Shown: positions 11,287-21,094 of the stretch, one piece after another
How the letters are laid out: every line of letters starts with the position of its first letter
Numbering within the stretch: position 1 is the first letter of the stretch
NCBI RefSeq assembly: GCF_002005465.1
Contig: NZ_CP014691.1
Span: 1,302,001-1,366,000, forward strand
Source: Neoasaia chiangmaiensis
GTDB taxonomy: Bacteria > Pseudomonadota > Alphaproteobacteria > Acetobacterales > Acetobacteraceae
Reading direction: 5' to 3'
Length of the DNA stretch: 64,000 nt
The notes under the pieces: generated by a model
What the model saw: only the letters and a program-made list of their open reading frames with translations
The model's database searches: none
What the model was told of the DNA's origin: nothing
Position numbers and translations under genes: made by a program

Positions 11287-11316
11287 AGAAGCTCTCCTTG
11301 GAAAAGCACGTGTCAC

Positions 11317-11576
11317 GAGCGCCGTCCGACCTCATTGCCGAACCTTGCATGGGATCACGTGATGGCAAGGCCCTACGAGAGTGCTCGGGCCTGTCGATAA
11401 GCGCATCGGAACCGCGAAAAACGATTCGACCAACGAGTTGCTTGAAAGCAACCAAACCCGTCAAAAACGACAGAGTTCGTTTCGCGCTCGAGAAATCTTC
11501 CCGATCACAAAAGCAGGATCAGGAAAGGAATGTGGACCTTCTATCATCATGGTGACAAAAAAGAAACACAAAGTAC
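11317..11576. other. Intergenic region upstream of the MFS gene
   Basis: Together with the adjacent rplQ terminator and rplQ 3' flank this makes a gap of about 360 bp between the MFS gene and rplQ. No convincing ORF is present. It contains an operator-like inverted repeat (11343-11370) and should hold the MFS promoter, but no clear -35/-10 pair was recognised. Confidence 0.6.
11343..11370. promoter_or_regulatory. Inverted repeat, candidate operator of the MFS gene
   Basis: A perfect 10-bp palindrome ATCACGTGAT (11354-11363) lies inside a wider repeat with arms CCTTGC (11343-11348) and GCAAGG (11365-11370). It sits about 57-84 bp upstream of the proposed TTG start, a plausible site for a repressor or activator of the transporter. 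The regulator is unknown. Confidence 0.4.
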
Positions 11577-11614
11577 AAAAAAAGGGGCTGTCCGATCATC
11601 GGACAGCCCCTTTT
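11577..11614 (-). terminator. Terminator of the rpsM-rpsK-rpoA-rplQ unit
   Basis: Eleven-bp perfect stem ggggctgtccg (11584-11594) and cggacagcccc (11600-11610) with a 5-nt loop. On the minus strand it is followed by seven T (A run 11577-11583); a T4 run on the other side might also serve plus-strand transcripts. It lies 70 bp past the rplQ stop and ends the ribosomal block. Confidence 0.92.
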
Positions 11615-11680
11615 CCACGATAAGCATCTTTCCCAGGCAATACGGCTTTGTTTCAGCCGTGCTGCCTTTCGAACCGCCAG

Positions 11681-12106
11681 TTAAGCCGCGAGCGGCTCTT
11701 CACCGGTGCGGTTCTGAACCGGACCGCTGTCCTTGCCCTTCGCCTCGACATCACGCTCGACCATCTCAATGACGGCCATGTCGGCGTTGTCGCCATAACG
11801 CATGCCAGCCTTCAGAACGCGCGTATAACCACCCGAACGGCCGCTATAACGCTCGGCGATCGCCGAGAACAGCTTCGAGACGATCGTCTCATCGCGAAGC
11901 TGCGCGAACGCCTGGCGGCGAGCGTGCAGCGTGCCACGCTTGCCAAGAGTAATCAGCTTCTCGACGACCGGACGAAGCTCTTTCGCTTTCGGCAGGGTCG
12001 TCGTGATCTGTTCGTGCTTAATCAAAGCCACGGCCATGTTGCGGAACATGGCGGCGCGGTGGGACGAGGTAACGTTGAGCTTACGCCCAGCTACACCATG
12101 ACGCAT
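11681..12106 (-). CDS. rplQ: 50S ribosomal protein L17
   Basis: Large-subunit protein at the polypeptide exit tunnel, 141 residues. The N-terminus [20 protein letters not shown] and the motif [25 protein letters not shown] identify L17. The C-terminal extension (about residues 118-141) is longer than in E. coli L17 and rich in Glu/Lys/Gly, as is common in alphaproteobacteria. It is last in the alpha cluster, 32 bp after rpoA, and followed by a terminator. Confidence 0.97.
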   Translation of the reverse strand: MRHGVAGRKLNVTSSHRAAMFRNMAVALIKHEQITTTLPKAKELRPVVEKLITLGKRGTLHARRQAFAQLRDETIVSKLFSAIAERYSGRSGGYTRVLKAGMRYGDNADMAVIEMVERDVEAKGKDSGPVQNRTGEEPLAA

Positions 12107-12138
12107 GGTCGTCTTTCCTTCTCAATAGGAGGCTTGGC

Positions 12139-13158
12139 TCAGAACGTCTCGTCGAGACGCTTGGCTAGTTCCTCAATGTTCTCTGGGGGCCAGGCCGACA
12201 CGTTCATGCCGAGGGACAGACCCATGGAAGTCAGCACTTCCTTGATTTCGTTCAGCGATTTACGACCGAAGTTCGGCGTCCGCAACATTTCCTGCTCGGA
12301 CTTCTGAACAAGATCGCCGATATAGACGATATTGTCGTTCTTCAGGCAGTTCGCACTACGGACCGACAGTTCGAGTTCATCGACCTTGCGCAGCAGATTC
12401 CGATTGAACGGAAGATCGTCGCGCGGCTCTTCATGACGCACCGGACGCGGTTCGTCGAAGTTGATGAACAGCTGGAGCTGATCCTGAAGAATACGTGCGG
12501 CCAGAGCCAGACTATCTTCCGGGGTTACAGCACCGTTGGTTTCGACCGTCAGCAGAAGCTTGTCATAGTCGGTCACCTGCCCAACGCGGGTCTGCTCGAC
12601 CTTGTAGGAGACGCGACGAACCGGCGAGTAGATCGCATCGATAGGGATAAGCCCGATCGGCGCATCTTCGGGACGGTTCGCAGCGGCAGGCACGTAACCC
12701 TTGCCAAGATTGACCGTGAATTCCATGCCCAGCTTCACGCCGTCATCCAGCGTGCAGATGACCAGATCCGGATTCATGATCTCGATATCATGCCCGGCCT
12801 GAATCTGGCCGGCGCGCACTTCACCCGGGCCCGTGGCCGTCAGGATCATGCGCTTCGGCCCCTCGCCGTGCATGCGCAGCGCAAGCTGCTTCACGTTCAG
12901 GACGATGTCGGTCACGTCTTCCCGAACACCTGCCACCGAGGAGAATTCGTGCAGCACACCGTCAATCTGAATGGCGGTAACAGCCGCGCCTTGCAGCGAT
13001 GAAAGCAGCACGCGACGAATCGCGTTGCCGAGCGTCATGCCGAAGCCACGCTCCAGCGGCTCGGCAACAACCGTAGCCGTTTGCGACGGCACCGAGCCGG
13101 GCTCGACTTCCAGCTTCTCCGGCTTGATGAGGGACTGCCAGTTTTTCTGGAGGACCAA
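12139..13158 (-). CDS. rpoA: DNA-directed RNA polymerase alpha subunit
   Basis: Scaffold of RNA polymerase assembly, and the contact point for UP elements and activators; 339 residues. The N-terminal dimerisation domain carries [18 protein letters not shown] near residue 38. The C-terminal domain (from about residue 260) has [16 protein letters not shown] and [14 protein letters not shown], the DNA- and activator-contacting helices. Standard position between rpsK and rplQ. The 142-bp gap to rpsK holds no ORF I can support. Confidence 0.98.
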   Translation of the reverse strand: MVLQKNWQSLIKPEKLEVEPGSVPSQTATVVAEPLERGFGMTLGNAIRRVLLSSLQGAAVTAIQIDGVLHEFSSVAGVREDVTDIVLNVKQLALRMHGEGPKRMILTATGPGEVRAGQIQAGHDIEIMNPDLVICTLDDGVKLGMEFTVNLGKGYVPAAANRPEDAPIGLIPIDAIYSPVRRVSYKVEQTRVGQVTDYDKLLLTVETNGAVTPEDSLALAARILQDQLQLFINFDEPRPVRHEEPRDDLPFNRNLLRKVDELELSVRSANCLKNDNIVYIGDLVQKSEQEMLRTPNFGRKSLNEIKEVLTSMGLSLGMNVSAWPPENIEELAKRLDETF

Positions 13159-13300
13159 TGTCGTGGCCTTTCAAACAACGCATCCCGTCGGAGACCGACG
13201 GAACGAAGACCGCCCCGCAGGCGGCCGAACGAAGCCTAGAGGTGCAAGAAGCACCGACGAAAAACCGTAGCGCCGACCAACGGCAGGCGCCACGGATCCG

Positions 13301-13693
13301 TCAGACGCGACGGCGCTTGCGCGGACGGCAGCCGTTATGCGGAACGGGCGTCATATCGCGGATGGAGGTGATCGAGAAACCCACGGCCTGCAAAGCACGC
13401 AGCGCGCTCTCGCGCCCCGAGCCCGGACCGGAGACTTCGATTTCCAGCGTCTCCATGCCATGCTCACGCGCCTTGCGGCCAGCGTCCTCGGCAGCGACCT
13501 GCGCCGCATACGGCGTGGACTTGCGCGAGCCCTTGAAGCCCTGCGCGCCGGCGGACGACCAGGCGATCGAATTGCCCTGCGCATCCGAGATGGTGATCAT
13601 TGTGTTGTTGAACGTGGAAAGCACGTGCGCAACACCGGAGATAATGTTCTTGCGCTCTTTCTTACGGATACGCGGAGCGGCAGCCTTAGCCAT
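13301..13693 (-). CDS. rpsK: 30S ribosomal protein S11
   Basis: Small-subunit platform protein, 130 residues. It contains [18 protein letters not shown] and ends [10 protein letters not shown]; the conserved [13 protein letters not shown] tail identifies S11. It lies between rpsM and rpoA in the normal alpha-operon order. Confidence 0.97.
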   Translation of the reverse strand: MAKAAAPRIRKKERKNIISGVAHVLSTFNNTMITISDAQGNSIAWSSAGAQGFKGSRKSTPYAAQVAAEDAGRKAREHGMETLEIEVSGPGSGRESALRALQAVGFSITSIRDMTPVPHNGCRPRKRRRV

Positions 13694-13729
13694 TTTGAGG
13701 TCGTCCTAAATTTAACGAGAGAGCGAAGA

Positions 13730-14116
13730 TCAGCGTGTCGCTTTCTTCTTACCGGCGATCGCAACAGCCTTGCCCTTGCGGGTGCGCGCATTGGTGTGCG
13801 TACGCTGGCCACGAACCGGCAGACCGCGACGATGACGCAGGCCACGATAGCAGCCCAGATCCATCAGACGCTTGATGTTCATCGCCGTCTCACGACGCAG
13901 ATCGCCTTCAACGCGATATTGCCCGTCGATCAGTTCACGGATCTTCACGATCTCATCGTCGCTGAGTTCGTTGACGCGCTTGGCGTCAGGAATTTCAAGT
14001 TTGCTGCAGATCGCTTGCGCGGTCGACGGCCCGATGCCGTAGATGTAGCGCAGGGCGATCAGCACCCGCTTGTTAGTCGGAATATTCACGCCGGCAATAC
14101 GCGCCACGCCACTCAC
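13730..14116 (-). CDS. rpsM: 30S ribosomal protein S13
   Basis: Small-subunit head protein that contacts the P-site tRNA and 50S bridge, 128 residues. The body begins [25 protein letters not shown] and continues to the basic tail with [20 protein letters not shown]. The start used here adds MSGV to the usual MARIAG. It is the first gene behind a near-consensus promoter at 14281-14308, with a leader of about 158 nt. Confidence 0.96.
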   Translation of the reverse strand: MSGVARIAGVNIPTNKRVLIALRYIYGIGPSTAQAICSKLEIPDAKRVNELSDDEIVKIRELIDGQYRVEGDLRRETAMNIKRLMDLGCYRGLRHRRGLPVRGQRTHTNARTRKGKAVAIAGKKKATR

Positions 14117-14280
14117 TCCCTACCTGCCCCGTAGGACAAGCTATTGTTCCCTGGCCCGGCGCATCCGGACCCGTTCCTTACGTCCGATCGTTTGATCGAA
14201 AAGAATTCGCCGTTATCGTTTGCGCCGCCCGTCAAACGGTATTCGATCGCAATGCAATGACAGCTGTGTCGAGGGCGCGC

Positions 14281-14308
14281 AATATACCGGCGAGCCCCCT
14301 TGAGTCAA
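14281..14308 (-). promoter_or_regulatory. Sigma-70 promoter of the rpsM-rpsK-rpoA-rplQ unit
   Basis: Minus strand: TTGACT (14308-14303), 16-nt spacer, TATATT (14286-14281). Five of six bases match in each element. It lies in the 234-bp adk-rpsM gap, so the alpha genes can be transcribed independently of spc. The leader downstream (about 14117-14274) is long enough for S4-type autoregulation, but I could not identify a specific structure there. Confidence 0.75.
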
Positions 14309-14350
14309 ACGAAACAGATCACATTTTCGTGATATGCATAAAAATGACCA

Positions 14351-15019
14351 TTAACTGACCGGCTTGGCGCCAAGCTTCTCAAGATACTGATCGATCGCCG
14401 TCGCAACGGACTGAATCGACGCCATGCCATCAATGCGTTCCAAACGCCCTTCATCCTTATAGTAAGGCAGAATCGGCGCGGTCTGCCGCCTGTAGACGGC
14501 CAGACGATTGGCGACAGTTTCGCGATTGTCATCCGGACGCCGCGTGAATTCATGGCTTCCACAGACATCGCAGACGTTCGGCTTCTGCGTTGGCTTCAAG
14601 GTGTCATGATAGCTTGCGCCGCATTTGGCACACGTGAACCGTCCGGCAATTCGTTCGGTCAGTTCAGCTTCATCCACATCCAGCAACAACACGGCATCTA
14701 TTTTCATGCCGCGTTTGCGGAGCATCGCATCCAGGGCCTCGGCTTGCGATTCAGTTCTTGGAAAGCCATCCAGAATGAAACCGCGCGCGCAATCCGGACG
14801 CTGCACCCGCTTGTCGATCATCGCGACCATCACGTCATCGGGGAGAAAGTCCCCCCGCGCCATGATCTCCTTTGCCTTGAGTCCCAACTCGGACCCGGCG
14901 GCCACCTCCGCGCGTAACATATCCCCGGTGGAGATCTGAACGAGTCCATAGCGCGCTTCGAGACGCTTTGCCTGAGTGCCCTTTCCCGCGCCCGGGGGGC
15001 CGAGGAGAATGATATTCAC
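14351..15019 (-). CDS. adk: Adenylate kinase, zinc-LID type
   Basis: Converts ATP + AMP to 2 ADP in the cytoplasm; 222 residues, the long form. P-loop GPPGAGKGTQ at residues 7-16; nucleotide-binding DGFPRT near 84-89. The LID carries four cysteines (130, 133, 150, 153), arranged as C-x2-C twice, implying a structural zinc. It overlaps the secY stop by 4 bp, as often seen in spc operons. Confidence 0.97.
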   Translation of the reverse strand: MNIILLGPPGAGKGTQAKRLEARYGLVQISTGDMLRAEVAAGSELGLKAKEIMARGDFLPDDVMVAMIDKRVQRPDCARGFILDGFPRTESQAEALDAMLRKRGMKIDAVLLLDVDEAELTERIAGRFTCAKCGASYHDTLKPTQKPNVCDVCGSHEFTRRPDDNRETVANRLAVYRRQTAPILPYYKDEGRLERIDGMASIQSVATAIDQYLEKLGAKPVS

Positions 15020-16419
15020 GGCGTTCTCCTCCCGCGCGGCATACGGCCTCCCGGCATGCGCTGTCCTGGCGTAGCACCTCGCGCACCACGCCCCCGCTGC
15101 TTGCGAATCAGTCCCTGATAGCGATGCGCCACAAGATGAGACTGGATCTGCGTCATCGTATCGATCGTGACGGACACAATGATAATCAGACTGGTGCCGC
15201 CAAAATAAAACGGCACATTATAATGGCTGATCAGTATTTGCGGCAGCAGACAGACCAGCACGAGATACAATGCGCCAATCGTGGTCAGTCGCGAAAGAAT
15301 CCGGTCGAAATAGCTGGCCGTATTCGCCCCCGGTCGAATGCCCGGAATAAAACCACCCTGCTTCCGAAGATTTTCAGCCGTTTCTTCGGGATTGAACGTC
15401 ACCGCAGCATAAAAATACGAAAAGAACAGGATCATGGCCGCATAAAAAGCCATGTAGAGCGGCTGTCCCTGCCCCAGTTCCTGCCCGAGAAAAGATAGCC
15501 AACCCGGCATCGCCTTGTTGTTCATGAAACCAGCGATCGTGACCGGAATCAGCAGAACGGACGACGCAAAGATCGGCGGAATGACGCCAGCCGTATTCAC
15601 CTTCAACGGCATGTGCGTCGAATCGCCACCAAACATCCGGCTACCCACCTGTCGCTTCGGATATTGAATGACGACGCGTCGCTGCGCCTGCTCCATGAAC
15701 ACGATAAACGCGATCGTCAGGGCCGCAAGCACAAGGAATACGAGGACGAAGAAAGGCGAAAGCGCGCCCGTATATCCGAGTTGGAAAAGACTGGCCAATG
15801 CATGCGGCAGGTTCGCTACAATGCCCGCAAAGATGATGAGCGAAATGCCGTTGCCCACACCACGTGCGGTGATCTGTTCACCGAGCCACATCAGGAACAT
15901 TGTCCCCCCGACGAGGGTCACGACACACGAGACAATAAAGAAAACGCCCGGCGTCACCACAGCGGTAGCGCCGTGGCTGGACATGCTCTCGAGCCCGACA
16001 GCAATTCCATAAGCCTGGAAAAGCGCGATCAACACCGTCAGATAGCGCGTGTATTGATTCAGCTTCTTCCGCCCCTGCTCGCCTTCCTTCTTGAGCGTCT
16101 CAAGCGAGGGTAACGCAGTCGACAGCAACTGAACGATGATAGAGGCACTGATATAGGGCATGATGTTCAGCGCGAAAACGGTCATACGACCGAGCGCACC
16201 GCCGGTGAACATGTCGAACATGCCGAGAATGCCGCCCTGGTGCTGCGCCAGAAGCTGCCCCATGACCGTGGCATCCACGCCGGGAACGGGAATATACGTT
16301 CCAAGGCGATAAATGATCAGCGCGCCTAGCGTAAACCAGATGCGCTTTTTCAGTTCCGTCGCTTTCGCAAAAGAACTCACATTAAGATTGGCGGCAAGCT
16401 GCTCGGCTGACGAGGCCAT
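15016..16419 (-). CDS. secY: Preprotein translocase subunit SecY
   Basis: Channel of the Sec translocon, ten membrane helices, 467 residues (about 25 more than E. coli). Near the start is the family sequence AKATELKKRIWFTLGALIIYRLGTY, and the plug follows as FDMFTGGALGRMTVFALNIMPYISASI. The extra length is a cytosolic Arg/Gly-rich tail after GLIRKQ (about 25 residues). It lies between rplO and adk. Confidence 0.97.
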   Translation of the reverse strand: MASSAEQLAANLNVSSFAKATELKKRIWFTLGALIIYRLGTYIPVPGVDATVMGQLLAQHQGGILGMFDMFTGGALGRMTVFALNIMPYISASIIVQLLSTALPSLETLKKEGEQGRKKLNQYTRYLTVLIALFQAYGIAVGLESMSSHGATAVVTPGVFFIVSCVVTLVGGTMFLMWLGEQITARGVGNGISLIIFAGIVANLPHALASLFQLGYTGALSPFFVLVFLVLAALTIAFIVFMEQAQRRVVIQYPKRQVGSRMFGGDSTHMPLKVNTAGVIPPIFASSVLLIPVTIAGFMNNKAMPGWLSFLGQELGQGQPLYMAFYAAMILFFSYFYAAVTFNPEETAENLRKQGGFIPGIRPGANTASYFDRILSRLTTIGALYLVLVCLLPQILISHYNVPFYFGGTSLIIIVSVTIDTMTQIQSHLVAHRYQGLIRKQRGRGARGATPGQRMPGGRMPRGRRTP

Positions 16420-16520
16420 TCACCGGTCCTTTCACAAAAACAGCGTCGCCGCGCAGGCGCGGGACGCTGTCCAGGTCAACAATGGCACCCGCAACCGCAA
16501 GCACCGTGTCGTATATCGGA

Positions 16521-17012
16521 TTAAGCGTCCGACGCGGCAGCTTCCGCTTTCGGCGCCGTCACTTTAACCGAACCGCCGACTTTCTCAACCGCTGCAATCG
16601 CAGCAGCTGAAGCACCGGCAACCTCGATATTGACGCCGTGGGTCAGTTCACCGCCAGCCAGCAGGCGAATACCGACATATTTGCCCGTACCGACCAGCCC
16701 AGCCTCGCGAAGTGCTGTTTCCGTCACAGTAGCATCAGCCTTCAGCTTGCCGTCCGCAATGGCGCGATCCAGCTTACCGAGGTTCACCGGCGCGAACTCC
16801 TTGCGGAAGATGTTCTTGAAGCCGCGCTTCGGCATACGCCGATACAGCGGCAGCTGACCACCTTCGAAGCCGTTCAGCGACACGCCTTCACGTGCCTTCT
16901 GGCCCTTGACGCCCTTACCGGACGTCTTGCCTTTTCCTGAACCGATGCCGCGACCAAGCCGCTTCTTGCGATAACGAGAACCCTCGTTATCGCGCAATTC
17001 ATTGAGGTTCAT
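16521..17012 (-). CDS. rplO: 50S ribosomal protein L15
   Basis: Large-subunit assembly protein, 163 residues from the ATG at 17012 ([20 protein letters not shown]), which is preceded by GGAGG. The Gly/Lys-rich N-terminal arm [19 protein letters not shown] is diagnostic. The frame continues upstream to a TTG at 17042 inside rpmD, which I reject. The gene sits 1 bp after the rpmD stop. The C-terminus has a short Ala/Glu-rich tail. Confidence 0.97.
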   Translation of the reverse strand: MNLNELRDNEGSRYRKKRLGRGIGSGKGKTSGKGVKGQKAREGVSLNGFEGGQLPLYRRMPKRGFKNIFRKEFAPVNLGKLDRAIADGKLKADATVTETALREAGLVGTGKYVGIRLLAGGELTHGVNIEVAGASAAAIAAVEKVGGSVKVTAPKAEAAASDA

Positions 17013-17013
17013 A

Positions 17014-17202
17014 TCAATCCTCCACCTGGATGAGGTGGGCAACCTTACGGATCATGCCGCGAACCGAAGGTGTATCCTCCAGCTCACGAACGCTTCCGAT
17101 GCCGCGAAGGCCAAGGCCTGTCAGCGTCTGCTTCTGATCGGACAAACGACCAATCGCCGACGCGACCTGCTTGACACGCACTGTTTGACGCGTCTCAGAC
17201 AT
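17014..17202 (-). CDS. rpmD: 50S ribosomal protein L30
   Basis: Small large-subunit protein, 62 residues, start ATG 17202 ([18 protein letters not shown]). The conserved [22 protein letters not shown] core identifies L30. The start overlaps the rpsE stop by 8 bp. An upstream in-frame extension inside rpsE is not coding. Confidence 0.96.
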   Translation of the reverse strand: MSETRQTVRVKQVASAIGRLSDQKQTLTGLGLRGIGSVRELEDTPSVRGMIRKVAHLIQVED

Positions 17203-17770
17203 TGGCCACCTCTGCATTCTCCTCAGCCGGCGCTTCGCGCTTGCCGAAAATCTCGGATGCCTTCTTGCCGCGACGGTTGGCAACCGAACGCGGGCTGGAG
17301 CAACGCTCCAGAGCAGCGAAAGTCGCCTTTACCATGTTGTGCGGGTTACGCGTGCCGAGCGACTTCGCCACGACGTCATTGACGCCAAGGGACTCGAACA
17401 CCGCGCGCATCGGACCGCCGGCGATAATGCCTGTTCCGGCCTCTGCCGCACGGACAACGACCTTGCCCGCGCCGAAATGACCGAACGTGTCATGATGAAG
17501 GGTGCGACCCTCCTTCATCGGCACGCGGATCATCGTACGCTTCGCACGCTCGGTCGCCTTGCGGATAGCTTCCGGCACTTCACGCGCCTTGCCCGCACCG
17601 TAACCTACGCGACCTTTCTGGTCACCAACAACGACCAGTGCGGCGAAAGCGAAACGACGGCCACCCTTAACAACCTTGGCAACGCGGTTGATCGTTACCA
17701 GCTTGTCGACGAGATCGTCCGTTTCACGCTCGCGACCACCACGGCCGCCTTCTCTTGGCTCTCGTGCCAT
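17195..17770 (-). CDS. rpsE: 30S ribosomal protein S5
   Basis: Small-subunit decoding-fidelity protein, 191 residues. The double-stranded-RNA-binding part has [19 protein letters not shown] and [17 protein letters not shown]; the C-terminal domain has [15 protein letters not shown]. The N-terminal extension is Arg/Glu-rich and the C-terminus extends past the E. coli protein, usual for alphaproteobacteria. Order rplR-rpsE-rpmD is standard. Confidence 0.97.
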   Translation of the reverse strand: MAREPREGGRGGRERETDDLVDKLVTINRVAKVVKGGRRFAFAALVVVGDQKGRVGYGAGKAREVPEAIRKATERAKRTMIRVPMKEGRTLHHDTFGHFGAGKVVVRAAEAGTGIIAGGPMRAVFESLGVNDVVAKSLGTRNPHNMVKATFAALERCSSPRSVANRRGKKASEIFGKREAPAEENAEVANV

Positions 17771-17781
17771 GTGTGATCTCC

Positions 17782-18144
17782 TTAGAACGAAAGTCCGCCC
17801 TCACGGGCAGCCTCTGCCAGGGCCTTGACCCGGCCGTGATACAGATAAGCACCGCGGTCGAACACCACAGCCTCAACACCCGCTGCCTTTGCGCGCTCGG
17901 CGATCAGCTTACCAACCGCGCTTGCCGCATCGACGTTCGCACCGGTCTTGCCGCTCTCACGGAGAGACTTTTCCAGTGTCGAAGCGCTTGCCAAAGTGCG
18001 ACCAACAGCGTCGTCAATCACCTGTGCGTAGATATTCTTGCCCGAGCGGAAGACCGACAAACGCGGCCGGCCACCGCTCTTGCGGCGAAGCTGGAAGCGC
18101 AGCCGCTGACGACGACGCTCCTGCATACCATGCTGCGTAGCCAT
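17782..18144 (-). CDS. rplR: 50S ribosomal protein L18
   Basis: 5S rRNA-binding protein of the central protuberance, 120 residues. It has [20 protein letters not shown] and the C-terminal [24 protein letters not shown] typical of L18. Its ATG shares one base with the rplF stop codon (TAATG), so translation is likely coupled. Confidence 0.97.
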   Translation of the reverse strand: MATQHGMQERRRQRLRFQLRRKSGGRPRLSVFRSGKNIYAQVIDDAVGRTLASASTLEKSLRESGKTGANVDAASAVGKLIAERAKAAGVEAVVFDRGAYLYHGRVKALAEAAREGGLSF

Positions 18145-18680
18145 TACTTCTTCTTGCCTTCCTTACGACGCAATACTTCGGTCTCGTAACGCACGCCCTT
18201 GCCCTTATACGGCTCAGGCTTACGGAAGCTGCGGATATCCAAAGCCACCTGGCCGACACGCTGCTTGTCGTTACCCTCAACGGTGATCGCCGTCGGACGC
18301 GGCGTCGTGATCTTCACGTCAGCCGGAACGGGATAGACGACATCATGCGAGAAGCCGAGGTTCATGACCAGGTTGGAACCCTGCACGCTGGCACGGAAAC
18401 CCGTTCCCTGAATTTCAAGCGTCTTGCTGAAGCCCTCGGACACACCCTTGATGACATTGGCGACAACGGCGCGCGTCGTTCCCCACATTGTCCAGGAATC
18501 ACGTGACCGACCACCAACTGGCTTGATCGCGATCTTGCCGTCTTCCACCGTCGCTTCGATATGACGCGACAACGGAATGCTCAGCGAACCACGCTTGCCC
18601 TTGGCCGTCAGCGCGCCATTGGCCACAGCCACTTCGACGCCTGCCGGAATCTGAACAGGATATTTACCTACTCGTGACAT
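18144..18680 (-). CDS. rplF: 50S ribosomal protein L6
   Basis: Large-subunit protein near the factor-binding centre, 178 residues. Start [18 protein letters not shown]-terminal signature with [16 protein letters not shown]. Nine bp separate it from the rpsH stop. Confidence 0.97.
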   Translation of the reverse strand: MSRVGKYPVQIPAGVEVAVANGALTAKGKRGSLSIPLSRHIEATVEDGKIAIKPVGGRSRDSWTMWGTTRAVVANVIKGVSEGFSKTLEIQGTGFRASVQGSNLVMNLGFSHDVVYPVPADVKITTPRPTAITVEGNDKQRVGQVALDIRSFRKPEPYKGKGVRYETEVLRRKEGKKK

Positions 18681-18689
18681 GACGCTTCC

Positions 18690-19088
18690 TCAGAACACGC
18701 GGCAGAGGACTTCGCCGCCAACATTGGCAGCGCGAGCCTCGATGTCCGACAGGACACCACGCGGAGTGGAGAGGATGGACACGCCAAGACCAGCATAGAC
18801 CCGCGGCAATTCCTTGATTTTGGAATAGACGCGACGGCCCGGCTTGGAAACGCGATGGATTTCCTTGATGACGGGCTGACCCTCGGAATATTTCAGCTCG
18901 ATACGCAACTGAGCGACGCCCTTGCGCAGTTCCTCGGTCGAGAAACCACGAATATAGCCTTCGCGACGCAGCGCTTCGAGAACACTGACGCGCAGCTTGG
19001 AAGCCGGCGCGACACATGCCGCATGACGCGCACGCTGCGCGTTGCGGATGCGGGTGAGCATATCACCCAACGGATCGGAAAGAGACAT
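18690..19088 (-). CDS. rpsH: 30S ribosomal protein S8
   Basis: Primary 16S rRNA-binding protein and, in E. coli, the spc-operon repressor; 132 residues. Start MSLSDPLGDMLTRIRNAQRA; C-terminal signature GLGVSILSTPRGVLSDIEAR. Standard place after rpsN. Whether it autoregulates here cannot be told from the sequence. Confidence 0.97.
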   Translation of the reverse strand: MSLSDPLGDMLTRIRNAQRARHAACVAPASKLRVSVLEALRREGYIRGFSTEELRKGVAQLRIELKYSEGQPVIKEIHRVSKPGRRVYSKIKELPRVYAGLGVSILSTPRGVLSDIEARAANVGGEVLCRVF

Positions 19089-19100
19089 CTTGCTTCCGCC

Positions 19101-19406
19101 TTACCAGCTCGACTTGACCATACCGGGAATCTGACCGGCAGATGCCAGATCACGCAGAGCCACGCGGCTCAGCTTGAACTTCCGATAATTGGCGCGCGGA
19201 CGACCGGAGAGCTCGCAACGCAGACGCACGCGAACGCGCGAGCCATTGCGCGGGAGTTCCGCCAGTTTAAGCGACGCATCAAAGCGTTCCTCGACGGGAA
19301 GGCTACGATCCATAATGATATTTTTCAACGCGGTCCGCTTCGCCTTATCGCGCTGCGCCATATTGGCGCGCTTGGCGTTGCGGTTCACGGCGGAGACTTT
19401 TGCCAT
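19101..19406 (-). CDS. rpsN: 30S ribosomal protein S14 (zinc-free type)
   Basis: Small-subunit head protein, 101 residues, the long zinc-independent form: the C-terminal region has a single Cys ([15 protein letters not shown]) and no CxxC pairs. The 116-bp gap to rplE holds no further gene. Confidence 0.97.
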   Translation of the reverse strand: MAKVSAVNRNAKRANMAQRDKAKRTALKNIIMDRSLPVEERFDASLKLAELPRNGSRVRVRLRCELSGRPRANYRKFKLSRVALRDLASAGQIPGMVKSSW

Positions 19407-19522
19407 GCTAAATTTTCTCCCGGAACCTGTCGGGCCAATCCCGACGGTTTTCCAAACAGCGTGTCTATATAGGGAGCCGGCCTCGCTATTGAAAGCGAAA
19501 AAGACCGGCTCAACCCACTAAA

Positions 19523-20089
19523 TCAAGCCGCGAACGGCAGATCGAAAGCCTTGAGCAGGGCCTTGGCTTCTTCATCGCTTTTCGCCGTTGTGACGAAAAT
19601 GATGTCCATACCACGCACCGCGTCGATCTTGTCGTAGTCGATTTCCGGAAAGACGATCTGCTCCTTGATGCCCATGGCAAAGTTGCCACGACCATCGAAG
19701 CCCTTGTTCGCCGGCAAACCGCGGAAATCGCGGATACGCGGCATGGCGATCGTCACCAGACGGTCCAGAAATTCATACATACGCGCCCGGCGCAGCGTTA
19801 CCTTACAGCCGATCGGCAACCCTTCACGGATCTTGAAGCCCGCAATAGCTTTCCGGGCAACCGTCTTGACGGGCTTCTGACCGGAAATGGCGGTCATTTC
19901 CGCCACGGCGGCATCAAGCTTCTTCTGGTCGCCGGCAGCTTCGCCCACGCCCATGTTCAGCACGATCTTCTCCAGCTTGGGAACCTGCATCGGGTTCTTG
20001 TAGCCGAACTGCTCACGCAGCTGCTCGCGCAATACGTCCTGATAGCGCTGTTGCAGGCGCGGCAGAACGCGTGTCGTCACTTCGCTCAT
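19523..20089 (-). CDS. rplE: 50S ribosomal protein L5
   Basis: 5S rRNA-binding protein contacting the P-site tRNA, 188 residues. It contains [41 protein letters not shown] and the C-terminal [17 protein letters not shown]. It is followed by rpsN as usual. Confidence 0.97.
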   Translation of the reverse strand: MSEVTTRVLPRLQQRYQDVLREQLREQFGYKNPMQVPKLEKIVLNMGVGEAAGDQKKLDAAVAEMTAISGQKPVKTVARKAIAGFKIREGLPIGCKVTLRRARMYEFLDRLVTIAMPRIRDFRGLPANKGFDGRGNFAMGIKEQIVFPEIDYDKIDAVRGMDIIFVTTAKSDEEAKALLKAFDLPFAA

Positions 20090-20100
20090 CGTCGCCCCCT

Positions 20101-20421
20101 TCAGCCTTCGATGACTTCGCCGGTCGCCTTAGCGACGCGAACCTTGCGGCCGTCTTCCAGCTTGCGGAAGCCGACACGTGTCGGCTTGCCGCTTTTGGGA
20201 TCGACCAACTTCAGATTGGAGATATGGACAGGCATTTCCTTGGAAACGATGCCACCGTCCTGATTCGTCCGACTCGGCTTGGTGTGGCGTTTCGCCACCG
20301 CCACGCCACGGACGACGGCCTTCTCCAGTTTCGGCAATACCGAAATCACTTCGCCGCGCGTGCCGCGCGACGAGCCGGAAAGCACCAGAACCTGGTCGCC
20401 TTTCTTGATACGCGCAGCCAT
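20101..20421 (-). CDS. rplX: 50S ribosomal protein L24
   Basis: Assembly-initiator protein, 106 residues. The KOW motif region [21 protein letters not shown] is near the start and [10 protein letters not shown] lies in the middle. It shares the first base of its start with the rplN stop region (1-bp contact), implying coupled translation. Confidence 0.97.
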   Translation of the reverse strand: MAARIKKGDQVLVLSGSSRGTRGEVISVLPKLEKAVVRGVAVAKRHTKPSRTNQDGGIVSKEMPVHISNLKLVDPKSGKPTRVGFRKLEDGRKVRVAKATGEVIEG

Positions 20422-20789
20422 TATAGCACCTCCGGCGCCAGCGAAATGATCTTCATGAACTTGCGCGCGCGCAGTTCACGGACGACGGGGCCAAAGATAC
20501 GCGTACCGATTGGCTCCATCGACTTGTTGATCAGTACTGCCGCATTCTTGTCGAAGCGGATGGCACTGCCATCGGGACGACGAACCGGATAGGAGGTGCG
20601 AACGATCACCGCCTGGTGAACATCGCCCTTCTTGACCTTGCCGCGGGGGATCGCTTCCTTAACGGATACGACGATCACGTCGCCGACCGAGGCGGTCTTC
20701 CGCTTGGAGCCGCCCAGCACCTTGATGCACTGCACCTCACGTGCGCCGGAATTATCGGCGACGTCGAGATTGGTCTCGGGATGGATCAT
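20421..20789 (-). CDS. rplN: 50S ribosomal protein L14
   Basis: Intersubunit-bridge protein, 122 residues, the standard length. Start [21 protein letters not shown]-terminal [23 protein letters not shown]. It is the first spc gene here, 13 bp after rpsQ, with no promoter-sized gap from the S10 cluster. Confidence 0.98.
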   Translation of the reverse strand: MIHPETNLDVADNSGAREVQCIKVLGGSKRKTASVGDVIVVSVKEAIPRGKVKKGDVHQAVIVRTSYPVRRPDGSAIRFDKNAAVLINKSMEPIGTRIFGPVVRELRARKFMKIISLAPEVL

Positions 20790-20802
20790 TCCTCAGTCCC
20801 CC

Positions 20803-21081
20803 TTATGCGGAAGCTTGGCCGGCGTCAGCGTCGGGGCCGAGAGCGGCTCCGTTACGCGTGACGACCGTCCAGGTCTTGCGCTTGGAGATCGGCGCGCACT
20901 CTTCGATGCGCACCGTGTCTCCGATCTTGCACTCGTTCTGTTCATCATGCGCGGCATATTTTTTCGAACGCCGGATGAATTTCTTATAGAGCGGGTGCAT
21001 CACGCGACGATCAACAAGAACGGTTACCGTCTTGTCCATCTTGTCACTGGTCACTCGCCCCGTCAGGACGCGCCTTGGCAT
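20803..21081 (-). CDS. rpsQ: 30S ribosomal protein S17
   Basis: 16S rRNA-binding protein, 92 residues from ATG 21081 ([20 protein letters not shown]). The frame runs further upstream into rpmC, but the conserved S17 start is this [23 protein letters not shown] is the signature. Confidence 0.96.
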   Translation of the reverse strand: MPRRVLTGRVTSDKMDKTVTVLVDRRVMHPLYKKFIRRSKKYAAHDEQNECKIGDTVRIEECAPISKRKTWTVVTRNGAALGPDADAGQASA

Positions 21082-21094
21082 CGCCCGTCTCCTC

